From positions 62,001 to 126,000 of the forward strand of contig JBBDYN010000020.1 in the NCBI GenBank assembly GCA_040901465.1: a stretch of DNA of 64,000 nt. The letters run 5' to 3'. Positions 35,216 through 43,223 of this stretch are shown piece by piece; positions within the stretch are counted from its first letter, which is position 1; each line of letters starts with the position of its first letter. The stretch is from JAUSIF01 sp040901465 (GTDB lineage: Bacteria; Pseudomonadota; Alphaproteobacteria; Rhizobiales; Xanthobacteraceae). Under the pieces are notes generated by a model. It worked only from the letters and a program-made list of their open reading frames with translations. It was not told where the DNA came from and searched no databases. A program made the translations under genes and the position numbers.

Positions 35216-35256
35216 ATATTGTTGCTGTAGACAATCGATGTCAATGACAACAATAT
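35216..35256. promoter_or_regulatory. candidate MarR operator, nested dyad
   Basis: The intergenic region between livK and marR holds two nested inverted repeats with the same centre at 35236. The outer arms ATATTGTTG (35216-35224) and CAACAATAT (35248-35256) are perfect complements, as are the inner arms GACA (35230-35233) and TGTC (35239-35242). This is a natural binding site for a dimeric MarR protein controlling both directions. The assignment to this MarR is inferred from position. Confidence 0.55.
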
Positions 35257-35307
35257 AGCGGGCGTCGGGATGTGGCCGCACGGCCGCCACGCGAACGAGG
35301 ACCGATC

Positions 35308-35826
35308 GTGTCGGAAGGAAAACCCGCGCAAAGAGAGGCGCATCAAGACCCGGCCCCGACGGCTGCTCGCCGCGCCGAGCGGCCGGCAAGATTACGGCGG
35401 AAAGCGCTCGAACTCGGGGTCCTGAACAGCCATCTCGGCTATTTCGTCCGGCGCCTCCAGGTCTGGGTATTCCAGGATTTCATGCGGGCGCTTGCGAGCG
35501 TCGACGTGCGGCCGGCGCAGTACTCGGTGCTTGTGGTGATCGAAGCCAATCCGGGATTGCCGCAGTCCGACATCGCCGAATTCCTCGGCATCGAGCGCGC
35601 GCGGCTCGCGCGCATGCTCGACCGGCTCGAGAAGCGCGGTTTCACCGAACGCAGATCGTCGCCGAAGGACCGGCGCTCGCATGCGCTTTACCTCACGCGC
35701 GAGGGGCAGAAGACGCTGAAGCGCATCAAGGCGCTCGCGGCCGCGCATGAAGCGCAACTTGCCGCGAAGCTCGGGCCCGAGAAACGCAAGCTCCTGATCG
35801 ATCTTCTGCGGGATTTCGACGGCTAG
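35308..35826 (+). CDS. MarR-family regulator (CouR/FerR-like by context)
   Basis: Winged-helix regulator of 172 residues. The DNA-binding domain reads AQYSVLVVIEANPGLPQSDIAEFLGIERARLARMLDRLEKRGFTERRSSPKDRRSHALYLT, with the beta-wing DRRS typical of MarR. NSHLGYFVRRLQVWVFQDF forms the dimerisation helix. GTG 35308 follows GAGG and is preferred to GTG 35272, which would begin within the promoter region. MarR proteins beside hydroxycinnamate-CoA ligases usually act as repressors released by hydroxycinnamoyl-CoA; that role is inferred here. Confidence 0.85.
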   Translation: MSEGKPAQREAHQDPAPTAARRAERPARLRRKALELGVLNSHLGYFVRRLQVWVFQDFMRALASVDVRPAQYSVLVVIEANPGLPQSDIAEFLGIERARLARMLDRLEKRGFTERRSSPKDRRSHALYLTREGQKTLKRIKALAAAHEAQLAAKLGPEKRKLLIDLLRDFDG

Positions 35827-35950
35827 CGTTGCGGGCACGCAAAGCGGAAAGCCGGCCGCCGTTGCTGCGCCGGAGACTTCAATCGGATATGGTCGCGTCA
35901 TCTCCGGCAGGCGCGTCGAATGCCTTCCGTCGATCAGAAGGAAATCCAGC

Positions 35951-36331
35951 ATGGACAAGAAGACTTATGACACCGGCCTCCAAATCCGCACGGCGGTCCT
36001 CGGCAAGGACTATGTCGAGAAGGCGACGCGCTCGGCCGACGAATTCAACCAGCCGCATCAGGAACTCGTGACCGAGTATTGCTGGGGCGCGGTGTGGGGA
36101 CGCGAGGGCCTTTCGCGCAAGACGCGCAGCATGCTGAACCTCGCCATGATCGGCATTCTCAATCGGCCGCACGAATTGCGGGCGCATATTCGCGGCGCGC
36201 TGACGAACGGCGTTACGAAGGACGAAATCCGCGAAGTATTCATGCAGCTCACGATCTATGCTGGCGTGCCTGCGGGCGTCGACGCGTTCCGCATTGCGCG
36301 CGAAGTGTTCGCGGAAATGGGGAAGTCCTGA
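35951..36331 (+). CDS. PcaC-like carboxymuconolactone decarboxylase-family protein
   Basis: Protein of 126 residues close to gamma-carboxymuconolactone decarboxylase in length and motifs: YCWGAVWGREGLSRKTRSMLNLAMIGILNRPHELRAHIRGALTNGVTKDEIREV with the conserved His pattern, then LTIYAGVPAGVDAFRIAREVF. The true enzyme decarboxylates 4-carboxymuconolactone in protocatechuate breakdown. No pca ring-cleavage genes are in the window, so this may be a paralogue with another lactone or keto-acid substrate. It begins an apparent operon with an oxidoreductase and a lactonase-like protein. Confidence 0.82.
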   Translation: MDKKTYDTGLQIRTAVLGKDYVEKATRSADEFNQPHQELVTEYCWGAVWGREGLSRKTRSMLNLAMIGILNRPHELRAHIRGALTNGVTKDEIREVFMQLTIYAGVPAGVDAFRIAREVFAEMGKS

Positions 36332-36376
36332 TTGCGCGGCACAGGCGCGGGCGTCGAACGTAGCCGGGGGAAGAAC

Positions 36377-37270
36377 ATGGAGATCGGATTCATCGGCCTC
36401 GGCACGATGGGCTTTCACTTGGCGCGGCGGCTGATCGAGGCCGGGCATCAGCTTGTCGTCTATGACGTGCGGCCGGAGGCTATCGCGCGGCTCGCGAAGC
36501 TTGGCGCGAGGGCCGCTTCCTCGCCGCGCGACGTGGCTGACCGGGCGGAGACGGTGATGGTGAGCTTGCCGTCGCTCGATGCGGTGTTCTCGGTCGCGAC
36601 CGGGAGGAACGGCGTGATTGAAGGGAAGAAAGTGCGTCGCTTTGTCGACCTGTCGACCACGGGCGCGCGCATGGCGGTGCGGATCGCGGAGGCGCTCGCG
36701 GCTCGCAATATCGTGCAGATCGACAGTCCGGTGAGCGGCGGCCCCGGCGGTGCAGAAAAGGGGACGCTTGCGGTGATGGTCTCGGGTCCGCCGGCGGAGA
36801 TCGAATTGCTGCGGCCGGCGCTCAGCGTGTTCGGCAAGGTGTTCGTGATCGGCGACTGGCCCGGCATGGGCCAGACCATGAAGCTCGCGAACAATCTATT
36901 GTCCGCGACGGCGATGGCGGCGACGTCGGAAGCGGTGGTGATGGGCGTCAAAGCCGGGCTCGATCCAAGCGTGATGATCGAAGTGATCAACGCGGGCAGC
37001 GGGCGCAACAGCGCGAGCCAGGACAAGTTCCCGCGCTCGATCCTTCCGCGCACCTTCGACTATGGCTTCACGAACGGGCTCATGTACAAGGACCTGCGGC
37101 TTTGCCTCGACGAAGCGGAAAATCTCGGCGTGCCGATGCGGGTCGGGAGCATGGTACGGGACATGTTCCAGATCGCCACGACCGAGCATGGAGCGGACGC
37201 GGATTTCACCACGATCGTGAAGAGCGTCGAGAAACCCGCCGGGGTGGAAGTGCGCGGGCGGAACAAGTGA
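36377..37270 (+). CDS. NAD(P)-dependent beta-hydroxyacid dehydrogenase (HIBADH family)
   Basis: Dehydrogenase of 297 residues in the 3-hydroxyisobutyrate/tartronate-semialdehyde reductase family. The dinucleotide loop is GFIGLGTMGFHLARRL at the N-terminus, the substrate-binding motif is DSPVSGGPGGAEKGTLAVMVSG, and the catalytic lysine lies in MKLANNLLSATAM. ATG 36377 is preferred to a start at 36332 because the product then begins MEIGFIGLG. Only five bases separate it from the downstream lactonase-like gene. Confidence 0.9.
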   Translation: MEIGFIGLGTMGFHLARRLIEAGHQLVVYDVRPEAIARLAKLGARAASSPRDVADRAETVMVSLPSLDAVFSVATGRNGVIEGKKVRRFVDLSTTGARMAVRIAEALAARNIVQIDSPVSGGPGGAEKGTLAVMVSGPPAEIELLRPALSVFGKVFVIGDWPGMGQTMKLANNLLSATAMAATSEAVVMGVKAGLDPSVMIEVINAGSGRNSASQDKFPRSILPRTFDYGFTNGLMYKDLRLCLDEAENLGVPMRVGSMVRDMFQIATTEHGADADFTTIVKSVEKPAGVEVRGRNK

Positions 37271-37274
37271 TGCT

Positions 37275-38078
37275 ATGGGCGACGTCCACGAGATTTTTGC
37301 GATCCGCTACGCGCACCACGACCGCCGCTCGTCCGAGAACTTCCTCGGCGGCGACCCGCACGACTCGCTGCAGCCGCTCGACTATTTCGTCTGGGTGATC
37401 AGAGGGTCGCATGGCACCATCGTTGTCGACACCGGCTTCGATGCGGCGATGGCGAAACAGCGCGGCCGCGAGATCACGAAGCCCGTGGAAGAGGGGCTGA
37501 AAGCGTTGAGCATCGATGCCGGCGTGGTCGAAAACGTGATCGTGACGCATTTGCATTACGATCATGTCGGCAACCACGATCTGTTTCCGCGCGCGCGATA
37601 TCATCTGCAAGACATGGAGATGGGCTTCGCGACGGGCCGGCACATGTGCCACCCGCACATGCGCGTTCCGTTCGAGGCGGACGACGTGGTGGCGATGGTG
37701 CGCAAGGTGTTCGCCGGCCGTGTCGCATTCCACGACGGCGACGAAGAGATTGCGTCGGGCATCGGCCTGCATCGGATCGGCGGCCATTCCATGGGTTTGC
37801 AATGCGTGCGCGTGAAGACGCGGCGCGGTTACGTGGTGCTTGCATCGGATACGACGCATCTCTACGCCCACGTCGAAGAGGGGCGCGTGTATCCCATCAC
37901 CTATAACGTCGGCGATGTGCTCGCCGGTTATCAAACATTGAAGCGGCTCGCCGATTCCATGGAGCACATCGTCCCCGGCCACGATCCGAAGGTGTTGGAA
38001 CGCTATCCGGCGGCCGTACCCGGCCTGGAAAACTGGATCGTGCGGCTCGACGCCGACCCGAAGGGGAGTGCACGGTAA
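37275..38078 (+). CDS. metallo-beta-lactamase-fold hydrolase, lactonase-like
   Basis: Protein of 267 residues with the dinuclear zinc motif THLHYDHVGNHD, a second metal His in GGHSMGLQ, Asp in VVLASDTTHL and His in IVPGHDPKV. Architecture and length match N-acyl-homoserine lactonase-like (AttM/AiiA-type) enzymes, but such proteins also open catabolic lactones. Placed after a PcaC-like protein and a hydroxyacid dehydrogenase, a catabolic lactone is the more likely substrate; quorum quenching is the alternative. Confidence 0.85.
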   Translation: MGDVHEIFAIRYAHHDRRSSENFLGGDPHDSLQPLDYFVWVIRGSHGTIVVDTGFDAAMAKQRGREITKPVEEGLKALSIDAGVVENVIVTHLHYDHVGNHDLFPRARYHLQDMEMGFATGRHMCHPHMRVPFEADDVVAMVRKVFAGRVAFHDGDEEIASGIGLHRIGGHSMGLQCVRVKTRRGYVVLASDTTHLYAHVEEGRVYPITYNVGDVLAGYQTLKRLADSMEHIVPGHDPKVLERYPAAVPGLENWIVRLDADPKGSAR

Positions 38079-38175
38079 GCGGTCGAATGCAAAGCGCCTT
38101 CAGAGCGCGGCCGAGCGCACAGCATTCCGTTCGCGAGCGAGACTGGGGCGTGGGCGTGTCCGTTCAGGCCGGCCG

Positions 38176-38946
38176 TCAGTACATGTAGTGGCCGCCATTG
38201 ACGTGAATGACCTGTCCGGAGACGAAGCCGCCGGCGTCGCTGGCGAGAAAGAGGCACGCGGCGGCGATCTCGTCGACGTCGCCGAAGCGCTTGAGCGGAA
38301 TTTCCGCCTGGATTTTTTCCTTGGCCTGGTGGGCGTATTGCGACCAGTCGCGCACGGTGTCGATCGCGCCGGGCGCCACCGTGTTCGCCGTGATGCCGCT
38401 TTCGCCGAATTCGCGGCCGATCGCCTTGGCGAGGCCGTGCAGGCCGGCCTTGGCCGTTACGTTGTGCGCGCGGTGGGTGACCTGGCCCCAGAAGCCGTCG
38501 AAGCCGGAGATGACGATGATGCGGCCCTTCTTCTGCTCGAGCATGTGCGGGAGGGCGTGGCGGGCGAGATAGAAGGCGGCCGAGAGATTGGTCTCGATCA
38601 CCTCGCGCCATTCGTCGGGTGAGATTTCGAGGAAGGGCCGCATGCGGCGGATGCCGACGTTAGAGACGACCACGTCGACCATGCCGAATGTCTTGGCCGT
38701 TGTCTCGACCAGTCGGCTGACCTCTGCGTCTTTCGACACATCGGCGATGACGCCCGCGGCTTCGCCGCCGCGTTCGCGGATGCCGCGCACAACGGCGTCG
38801 ACCGCGTCCTGGTCGCTGTGGCCGTTGACCACGACTTTGGCGCCGGCCGCGGCAAAACATTCGGCGACGGCGCGGCCGATGTTGCGCCCCGAGCCGGTGA
38901 CGATCGCCACCCTTCCGTCCAATCGAAATCCGTCGGTCGTGAGCAT
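38176..38946 (-). CDS. short-chain dehydrogenase/reductase lacking the canonical catalytic Tyr
   Basis: SDR of 256 residues with the NAD(P) loop VTGSGRNIGRAV (residues 16-27), DVSKDAE, NVGI in place of NNAG and the C-terminal VSGQVIHVNGGHYM. The YxxxK motif is altered: Lys166 is present, but the position four before it is Asn162 (preceded by His161) and no Tyr is nearby. Ser147 is retained. It may use another proton donor, be a known variant subgroup, or have lost reductase activity. It closes the CoA-transferase, hydratase, acyl-CoA dehydrogenase operon. ATG 38946 excludes a shadow extension. Confidence 0.88.
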   Translation of the reverse strand: MLTTDGFRLDGRVAIVTGSGRNIGRAVAECFAAAGAKVVVNGHSDQDAVDAVVRGIRERGGEAAGVIADVSKDAEVSRLVETTAKTFGMVDVVVSNVGIRRMRPFLEISPDEWREVIETNLSAAFYLARHALPHMLEQKKGRIIVISGFDGFWGQVTHRAHNVTAKAGLHGLAKAIGREFGESGITANTVAPGAIDTVRDWSQYAHQAKEKIQAEIPLKRFGDVDEIAAACLFLASDAGGFVSGQVIHVNGGHYMY

Positions 38947-38972
38947 GGATGAACTCTTGGCTGGAATCCCGA

Positions 38973-40178
38973 CTAGTAGGAGCGCGGCATGCCGAGCACG
39001 TGCTGGCCGAGATAGGCGAGGATGAGGTTCGTCGAAATTGGCGCGATCTGCGCGATGCGGCATTCGCGCCATTTGCGCTCGATGTCGTATTCGCGCGCGG
39101 CGGCGAAGCCGCCGAAGGTCTGCATGCAGGCTTCGCCCGCGTGCCATGCCGCCTCCGAAGCGAGGAGCTTCGCGGTGTTCGCTTCCTCGCCGCAGGGGAG
39201 GCCCGCGTCGAACAGCACCGCCGCGGCGCGGGCGACGAGATCGGCCGCCTTCCACTCCGCGTAGGCGCGCGCGATCGGAAACTGCACCCCCTGGTTCTGA
39301 CCGATGGGCTTTCCGAATACGACGCGCTCGCTCGCGTATGCGGAGGCGCGCCGGATGAAATAGCGCGCGTCGCCGAGGGACTCGGTGGCGACGAGGATGC
39401 GCTCGGCATTCATGCCGTCGAGGATATAGCGGAAGCCCTGACCCTCCGCGCCGATCAGGTTATCCGCCGGCACCTTGAGATCGTCGAAGAACAGCTCATT
39501 GGTCTGATGATTGATCATGGTGTCGACGGGTCGGATCGTGAGACCCTTGCCGAGCGAGGCCGGGACATCGACGAGGAGGACGGAAAGGCCTTCGGTGCGC
39601 CGCTTCACTTCTTCTACCGGCGAGGTTCGCACGAGCAACATCATGAGGTCGGACTTATGGGCGCGGGAAGTCCAGAGCTTCTGGCCGTTGACGACGTAAT
39701 GATCGCCCTTGCGGACGGCACGGGTCTTGAGCTGCGTCGTGTCGGAGCCGGTTGTAGGCTCCGTTACGCCGAAGGCTTGGAAGCGGATTTCGCCGGTGGC
39801 GATCTTGGGTAAATAGCGGCGCTTCTGCTCGTCGCTGCCGTGGCGCAGCAGGGTGCCCATCATGTACATCTGCGCGTGACAGGCGGCGGCGGAGCAGCCG
39901 CTGGCGTGAATTTCTTCCAGGATCACGCAGCCGGCGCGGATCGGCAGGCCGGAGCCGCCGTATTCTTCCGGAATCAGCGCGCCGAGATAGCCGGCCGCGC
40001 TGAGCTCATTGACGAATTCCTCGGCATATTCGCGCCGATCCTCGAGCTTGCGCCAGTATTCGCCGGGATATTTCGCGCAGATCACGCGCACGCCGCCGCG
40101 GATGTCGGAATAGTCCTCGCCGAGCGGGACCGTGGGCGAGGCGCGCCCGTCAGCGCTCGATTTCATGTGTGTGTTCAT
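38973..40178 (-). CDS. acyl-CoA dehydrogenase
   Basis: Flavin-dependent acyl-CoA dehydrogenase of 401 residues that introduces an alpha-beta double bond into an acyl-CoA. Family blocks: PEEYGGSGLP, FGVTEPTTGSDTTQLKTRAVRKGDHYVVNGQKLWTSRA, a central beta domain, SERVVFGKPIGQNQGVQFPIA and MQTFGGFAAAREYDIERKWRECRI near the C-terminus. ATG 40178 is used; GTG 40190 directly after the upstream stop is an alternative. In operon order it follows the enoyl-CoA hydratase and precedes the SDR. Confidence 0.92.
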   Translation of the reverse strand: MNTHMKSSADGRASPTVPLGEDYSDIRGGVRVICAKYPGEYWRKLEDRREYAEEFVNELSAAGYLGALIPEEYGGSGLPIRAGCVILEEIHASGCSAAACHAQMYMMGTLLRHGSDEQKRRYLPKIATGEIRFQAFGVTEPTTGSDTTQLKTRAVRKGDHYVVNGQKLWTSRAHKSDLMMLLVRTSPVEEVKRRTEGLSVLLVDVPASLGKGLTIRPVDTMINHQTNELFFDDLKVPADNLIGAEGQGFRYILDGMNAERILVATESLGDARYFIRRASAYASERVVFGKPIGQNQGVQFPIARAYAEWKAADLVARAAAVLFDAGLPCGEEANTAKLLASEAAWHAGEACMQTFGGFAAAREYDIERKWRECRIAQIAPISTNLILAYLGQHVLGMPRSY

Positions 40179-40190
40179 TGCGCTCTGCAC

Positions 40191-40991
40191 TCATTTTCCT
40201 TTGAAGACGGGCGGGCGCTTCTCGTTGAATGCCCGGACGCCCTCGTGGCGGTCTTCGGTGGAGATCATGCGCTCGTAGGCTTGTACCTCGATCATGAGCG
40301 CCGAACCGAGGTCGGTTTGCAGGCCCTGGTGGATGGCCTTTTTTGCTTGCCGAACGGCGACCGGCGCGTTCCCGCAGATCGTGCGCGCGGCTTCGAGCGC
40401 GCGTGACATGAGTTCGGCGGGCTCGTACACCGCGTTGACCATGCCCCAGTCGTAGGCTTCCTGCGCGGTGAACGGCTTTCCGCTCAGGATCAATTCCTTG
40501 GCGCGGCGCTCGCCGATGGCGCGCGGCAGGTTCTGCGTGCCGCCGGCGCCCGGCATGATGCCGCGCGTCACCTCCGGCAGCGCGAAGCGCGCGGTGGAGG
40601 CCGCGTAGATAAAGTCGCAGCAAAGCGCGAGTTCGCAGCCGCCGCCGTGCGCGACGCCATTCACCGCCGCGATTACGGGCACGGAAGAATCGAGGATCGC
40701 GTAAGCGCTCTCTTCGATGATCGCGTGCTGAAGCCGCCAGGCCTCGTCGCTCATGCCCTGGCGCTCCTTGAGATCGCCGCCCGCGCTGAACGCCTGATCG
40801 CCGGCGCCGGTGAGGATGACGCAGCGGAGGTCGCCGGGTGTGAAGGCGAGGGGGGCGAATACGGCGCGCAGGTCCTCGCAGGTGGCGGTGTTGATGGCGT
40901 TGCGCACCTCGGGACGATTGAACGTGACGATCCAGAGGCCTGCCTCGGGCTCCTCGACGCGCAGGGTATTCAACTTGGCGGGAATTTTCAT
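40191..40991 (-). CDS. enoyl-CoA hydratase/isomerase family protein
   Basis: Crotonase-fold protein of 266 residues. The oxyanion-hole segments are FSAGGDLKE and NGVAHGGGCELALCCDF; a Glu is conserved in GCELA and another in LPEVTRGIMPGAGGTQNLPR, the two positions used by hydratases. It probably hydrates the double bond made by the acyl-CoA dehydrogenase encoded downstream. Its start overlaps the CoA-transferase stop by four bases. Confidence 0.92.
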   Translation of the reverse strand: MKIPAKLNTLRVEEPEAGLWIVTFNRPEVRNAINTATCEDLRAVFAPLAFTPGDLRCVILTGAGDQAFSAGGDLKERQGMSDEAWRLQHAIIEESAYAILDSSVPVIAAVNGVAHGGGCELALCCDFIYAASTARFALPEVTRGIMPGAGGTQNLPRAIGERRAKELILSGKPFTAQEAYDWGMVNAVYEPAELMSRALEAARTICGNAPVAVRQAKKAIHQGLQTDLGSALMIEVQAYERMISTEDRHEGVRAFNEKRPPVFKGK

Positions 40992-42142
40992 TCGGCAGCG
41001 CTCCGCGAGGTCTTGCCAAGCACGAATTCGGTTGCGTCGCCGAGCTTCGGAGCAATGCGTTGGAACGGCGGACGCTTGCCGTCAAACTGAAGCGGAACGC
41101 CCATCGCGGGTGCGCCGCCATTGGGTCCGGCCTGCATCATCTGAACGGCCTTGCTCTGCGGGTGCACGAGCACCTCATCAATCGAGAGCATCGGCGCGCA
41201 GGGTACGCCCGCCTCGTCGAGTTTCGTGAGCCACGCTTCGCGCGTCGCGGTTTTGATCTCGGCGGCGATCAACTCGTTCAGCCGCTCGCGATTGCGTACG
41301 CGTTCGGGGTTGGTGTGAAATGCAGGCTCGTCAATCCAGTCGGACTTGCCGATCGCCTTACAGAAGCGTGCAAAGAGATTGTCGTTGCCGGCGGCGATCA
41401 CGATCCAGCCGTCCAGCGCTTCGTAGGCCTTTGCGGGCGCCAGACTCGGATTTTCAGTCCCGAGTCGCTTCGGCACGCGGCCAGACGCGACGTAATTCGC
41501 CGCGTGCATGCCGATCCATCCAAGTGCGGCTTCATAGAGCGAGGTACCGACGACGCAGCCATGGCCCGTGCGCGTGCGCCGATTGAGCGCCGCGAGAATT
41601 CCGATCACCGCCCAAAGCGCTGCGCCCTGATCGACGATCGAAGGCCCGACGCGCACGGGCGGGCGTCCTTCGTCGCCGGTGACACTCATGATTCCGCCGA
41701 ACGCCTGGATCAGCGGATCGTAGCCGGGCTTTACTTTCAACGGACCGGTCGCGCCGAAGGCGGCGATGTTGCAATAGATCAGCGAGGGCTTGCGCGCGAC
41801 GAGGTTCGCGCCGTCGAGGGAAAATTTTTCCACGACACCGGGGCGGAGATTCTGCAGCACGATGTCGGCGCGTTCGACGATGAAGCGCGCGAGCGCCTCG
41901 CACTGGTTCGTGTCCTTGAAGTCGATGACGGCAGAGCGTTTGTCACGGTTGACCGCGTGGAAGAGGGCGGCGACTCCGCCGACGAAGGGCGGTCCCCACG
42001 AGCGGGCGTCGTCGCCGCTAGGGCTCTCGATCTTGATCACTTCGGCGCCGAGGGTCGCGAGAATCTGTCCGCCGGTCGGGCCGGCCACGCTGGTGCCGAG
42101 CTCGACCGCGAGTAGTCCCGAAAGCGGCAATTCCGAGATCAT
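40988..42142 (-). CDS. class III CoA-transferase (CaiB/BaiF family)
   Basis: Protein of 384 residues that transfers CoA between carboxylic acids. Family features: LLAVELGTSVAGPTGGQILATLGAEVIKIESP, SAVIDFKD, PSLIYCNIAAFG, GYDPLIQAFGGIMSVTG and GPSIVDQGAALWAVIGILAAL, with Asp171 at the position of the catalytic aspartate. It would activate the imported acid without ATP and so begin the pathway encoded downstream. The gene is divergent from the HMG-CoA-lyase-like gene across the first pair of palindromes. Confidence 0.9.
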   Translation of the reverse strand: MISELPLSGLLAVELGTSVAGPTGGQILATLGAEVIKIESPSGDDARSWGPPFVGGVAALFHAVNRDKRSAVIDFKDTNQCEALARFIVERADIVLQNLRPGVVEKFSLDGANLVARKPSLIYCNIAAFGATGPLKVKPGYDPLIQAFGGIMSVTGDEGRPPVRVGPSIVDQGAALWAVIGILAALNRRTRTGHGCVVGTSLYEAALGWIGMHAANYVASGRVPKRLGTENPSLAPAKAYEALDGWIVIAAGNDNLFARFCKAIGKSDWIDEPAFHTNPERVRNRERLNELIAAEIKTATREAWLTKLDEAGVPCAPMLSIDEVLVHPQSKAVQMMQAGPNGGAPAMGVPLQFDGKRPPFQRIAPKLGDATEFVLGKTSRSAAE

Positions 42143-42195
42143 GCGGCAAAAGCCCTTGGTTCTTCGGCGCGCTTCGACTAGAAGAGCGCTCCTGT

Positions 42196-42227
42196 TTGTT
42201 ATGTCAACGTGATGTTTGATATATCAA
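42196..42227. promoter_or_regulatory. paired TTGATATATCAA-type palindromes, candidate IclR operator 1
   Basis: TTGTTATGTCAA (42196-42207) and the perfect palindrome TTGATATATCAA (42216-42227) are 20 bp apart, start to start, in the divergent region between the CoA-transferase and lyase genes. On the minus strand TTGATA at 42227-42222 and CATAAC 18 bases further form a plausible promoter, so each palindrome covers one promoter element. The same pair with the same spacing recurs upstream of iclR. Confidence 0.65.
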
Positions 42228-42278
42228 CCATCGGCGCCGCGCTCGTTCAAGTCAGTTCCGGCGTTCAGGAGAAACACT

Positions 42279-43220
42279 GTGCCCGGGCTTCCCAAGCAAG
42301 TCACGATCAGCGAGGTCGGACCGCGCGATGGACTCCAGATCGAGGCGAAGCAGCTTGCGGCCGAGGTGAAGATCGCGCTCGTGGAGCGGCTCGCGGCGAC
42401 CGGGCTGACGCGCGTGGAAGTAACGGGGTTCGCGCATCCGAAGATCGTGCCGCAGCTCGCCGACGCGGAGAAGGTATTCGCGGGACTCAAGCGCCGTCCG
42501 GGCGTGCGCTACGCAGCGTTCGTGCCGAATGCGAAGGGTGCGGAGCGGGCGATTGCGGCAGGGGCCGATGACCTGAAGACCGGGATCGGGGCGAGCGATA
42601 CTTTCAACGAGCTCAACGTGCGGATGACCACCGAGCAGGGCATGCGCGCGCTCGACGAAATCGCGGCGCTCGCGCGTGGCTCGAAAAGCACGATCGTTGG
42701 CGTCGTCGCGACGGCGTTTGGATGCCCTTACGAAGGTCCGGTTTCTCCCGATCGCGTGCGGCGTTTGTTCGAGCAGCTCGTCGGACATGGTGCGCCGATC
42801 ATCTATCTCGCGGATACGACCGGCGTGGCCAACCCATCGTCGATCCGGCGCACGCTCGAGAATCTCGCGTCGCGTTGGCCGAACCAGCGGATCGGCCTGC
42901 ATCTTCACAACACGCGGGGGCTCGGCCTTGCGAACGCGCTTGCGGGACTTGAGGCGGGGGTCGCGGATTTCGAGAGCTCGATTGGCGGTCTCGGCGGCTG
43001 TCCGTTCGCGCCGCGCGCGGTCGGCAATATCTCCACCGAGGACTTCGTGCACATGCTGCACGAGATGGGAATCGAGACCGGCGTCGATCTCAACGCGTTG
43101 ATCGAAGTTGCGCGCTTCGCGCAGGAGGCACTCGGACGCAACCTGCCGGGAATGGTGATGAAGGCAGGGCTGGCAAGCGAGCTGCACGATCGCAAAGCGC
43201 AACGCGTGAAGGTCGATTGA
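42279..43220 (+). CDS. HMG-CoA lyase family protein
   Basis: TIM-barrel lyase of 313 residues of the hydroxymethylglutaryl-CoA lyase family, which splits 3-hydroxy-3-methylglutaryl-CoA or a related 3-hydroxyacyl-CoA into acetyl-CoA and a keto acid. Visible residues: GPRDGLQ near 14-20 (catalytic Arg and metal-binding Asp), the metal-binding histidines in GLHLHNTRG near 208-210, and the catalytic Cys in GGLGGCPFAP near 241. GTG 42279 is preferred because AGGAG precedes it by seven bases; the longer frame from 42216 begins inside the operator. Together with the divergent CoA-transferase, dehydrogenase and hydratase it fits a complete CoA-linked degradation route. Confidence 0.92.
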   Translation: MPGLPKQVTISEVGPRDGLQIEAKQLAAEVKIALVERLAATGLTRVEVTGFAHPKIVPQLADAEKVFAGLKRRPGVRYAAFVPNAKGAERAIAAGADDLKTGIGASDTFNELNVRMTTEQGMRALDEIAALARGSKSTIVGVVATAFGCPYEGPVSPDRVRRLFEQLVGHGAPIIYLADTTGVANPSSIRRTLENLASRWPNQRIGLHLHNTRGLGLANALAGLEAGVADFESSIGGLGGCPFAPRAVGNISTEDFVHMLHEMGIETGVDLNALIEVARFAQEALGRNLPGMVMKAGLASELHDRKAQRVKVD

Positions 43221-43223
43221 ACG

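Noticed and set aside
37275..38078. Quorum-quenching lactonase as a confident call
   Set aside because: The HxHxDH metal motif is shared with many hydrolases; the catabolic neighbours make a lactone intermediate as likely as a signal molecule.
38947..39255. N-terminal extension of the SDR frame
   Set aside because: Covers the antisense of the acyl-CoA dehydrogenase 3' end and gives an Arg-rich product; ATG 38946 matches the usual SDR start.
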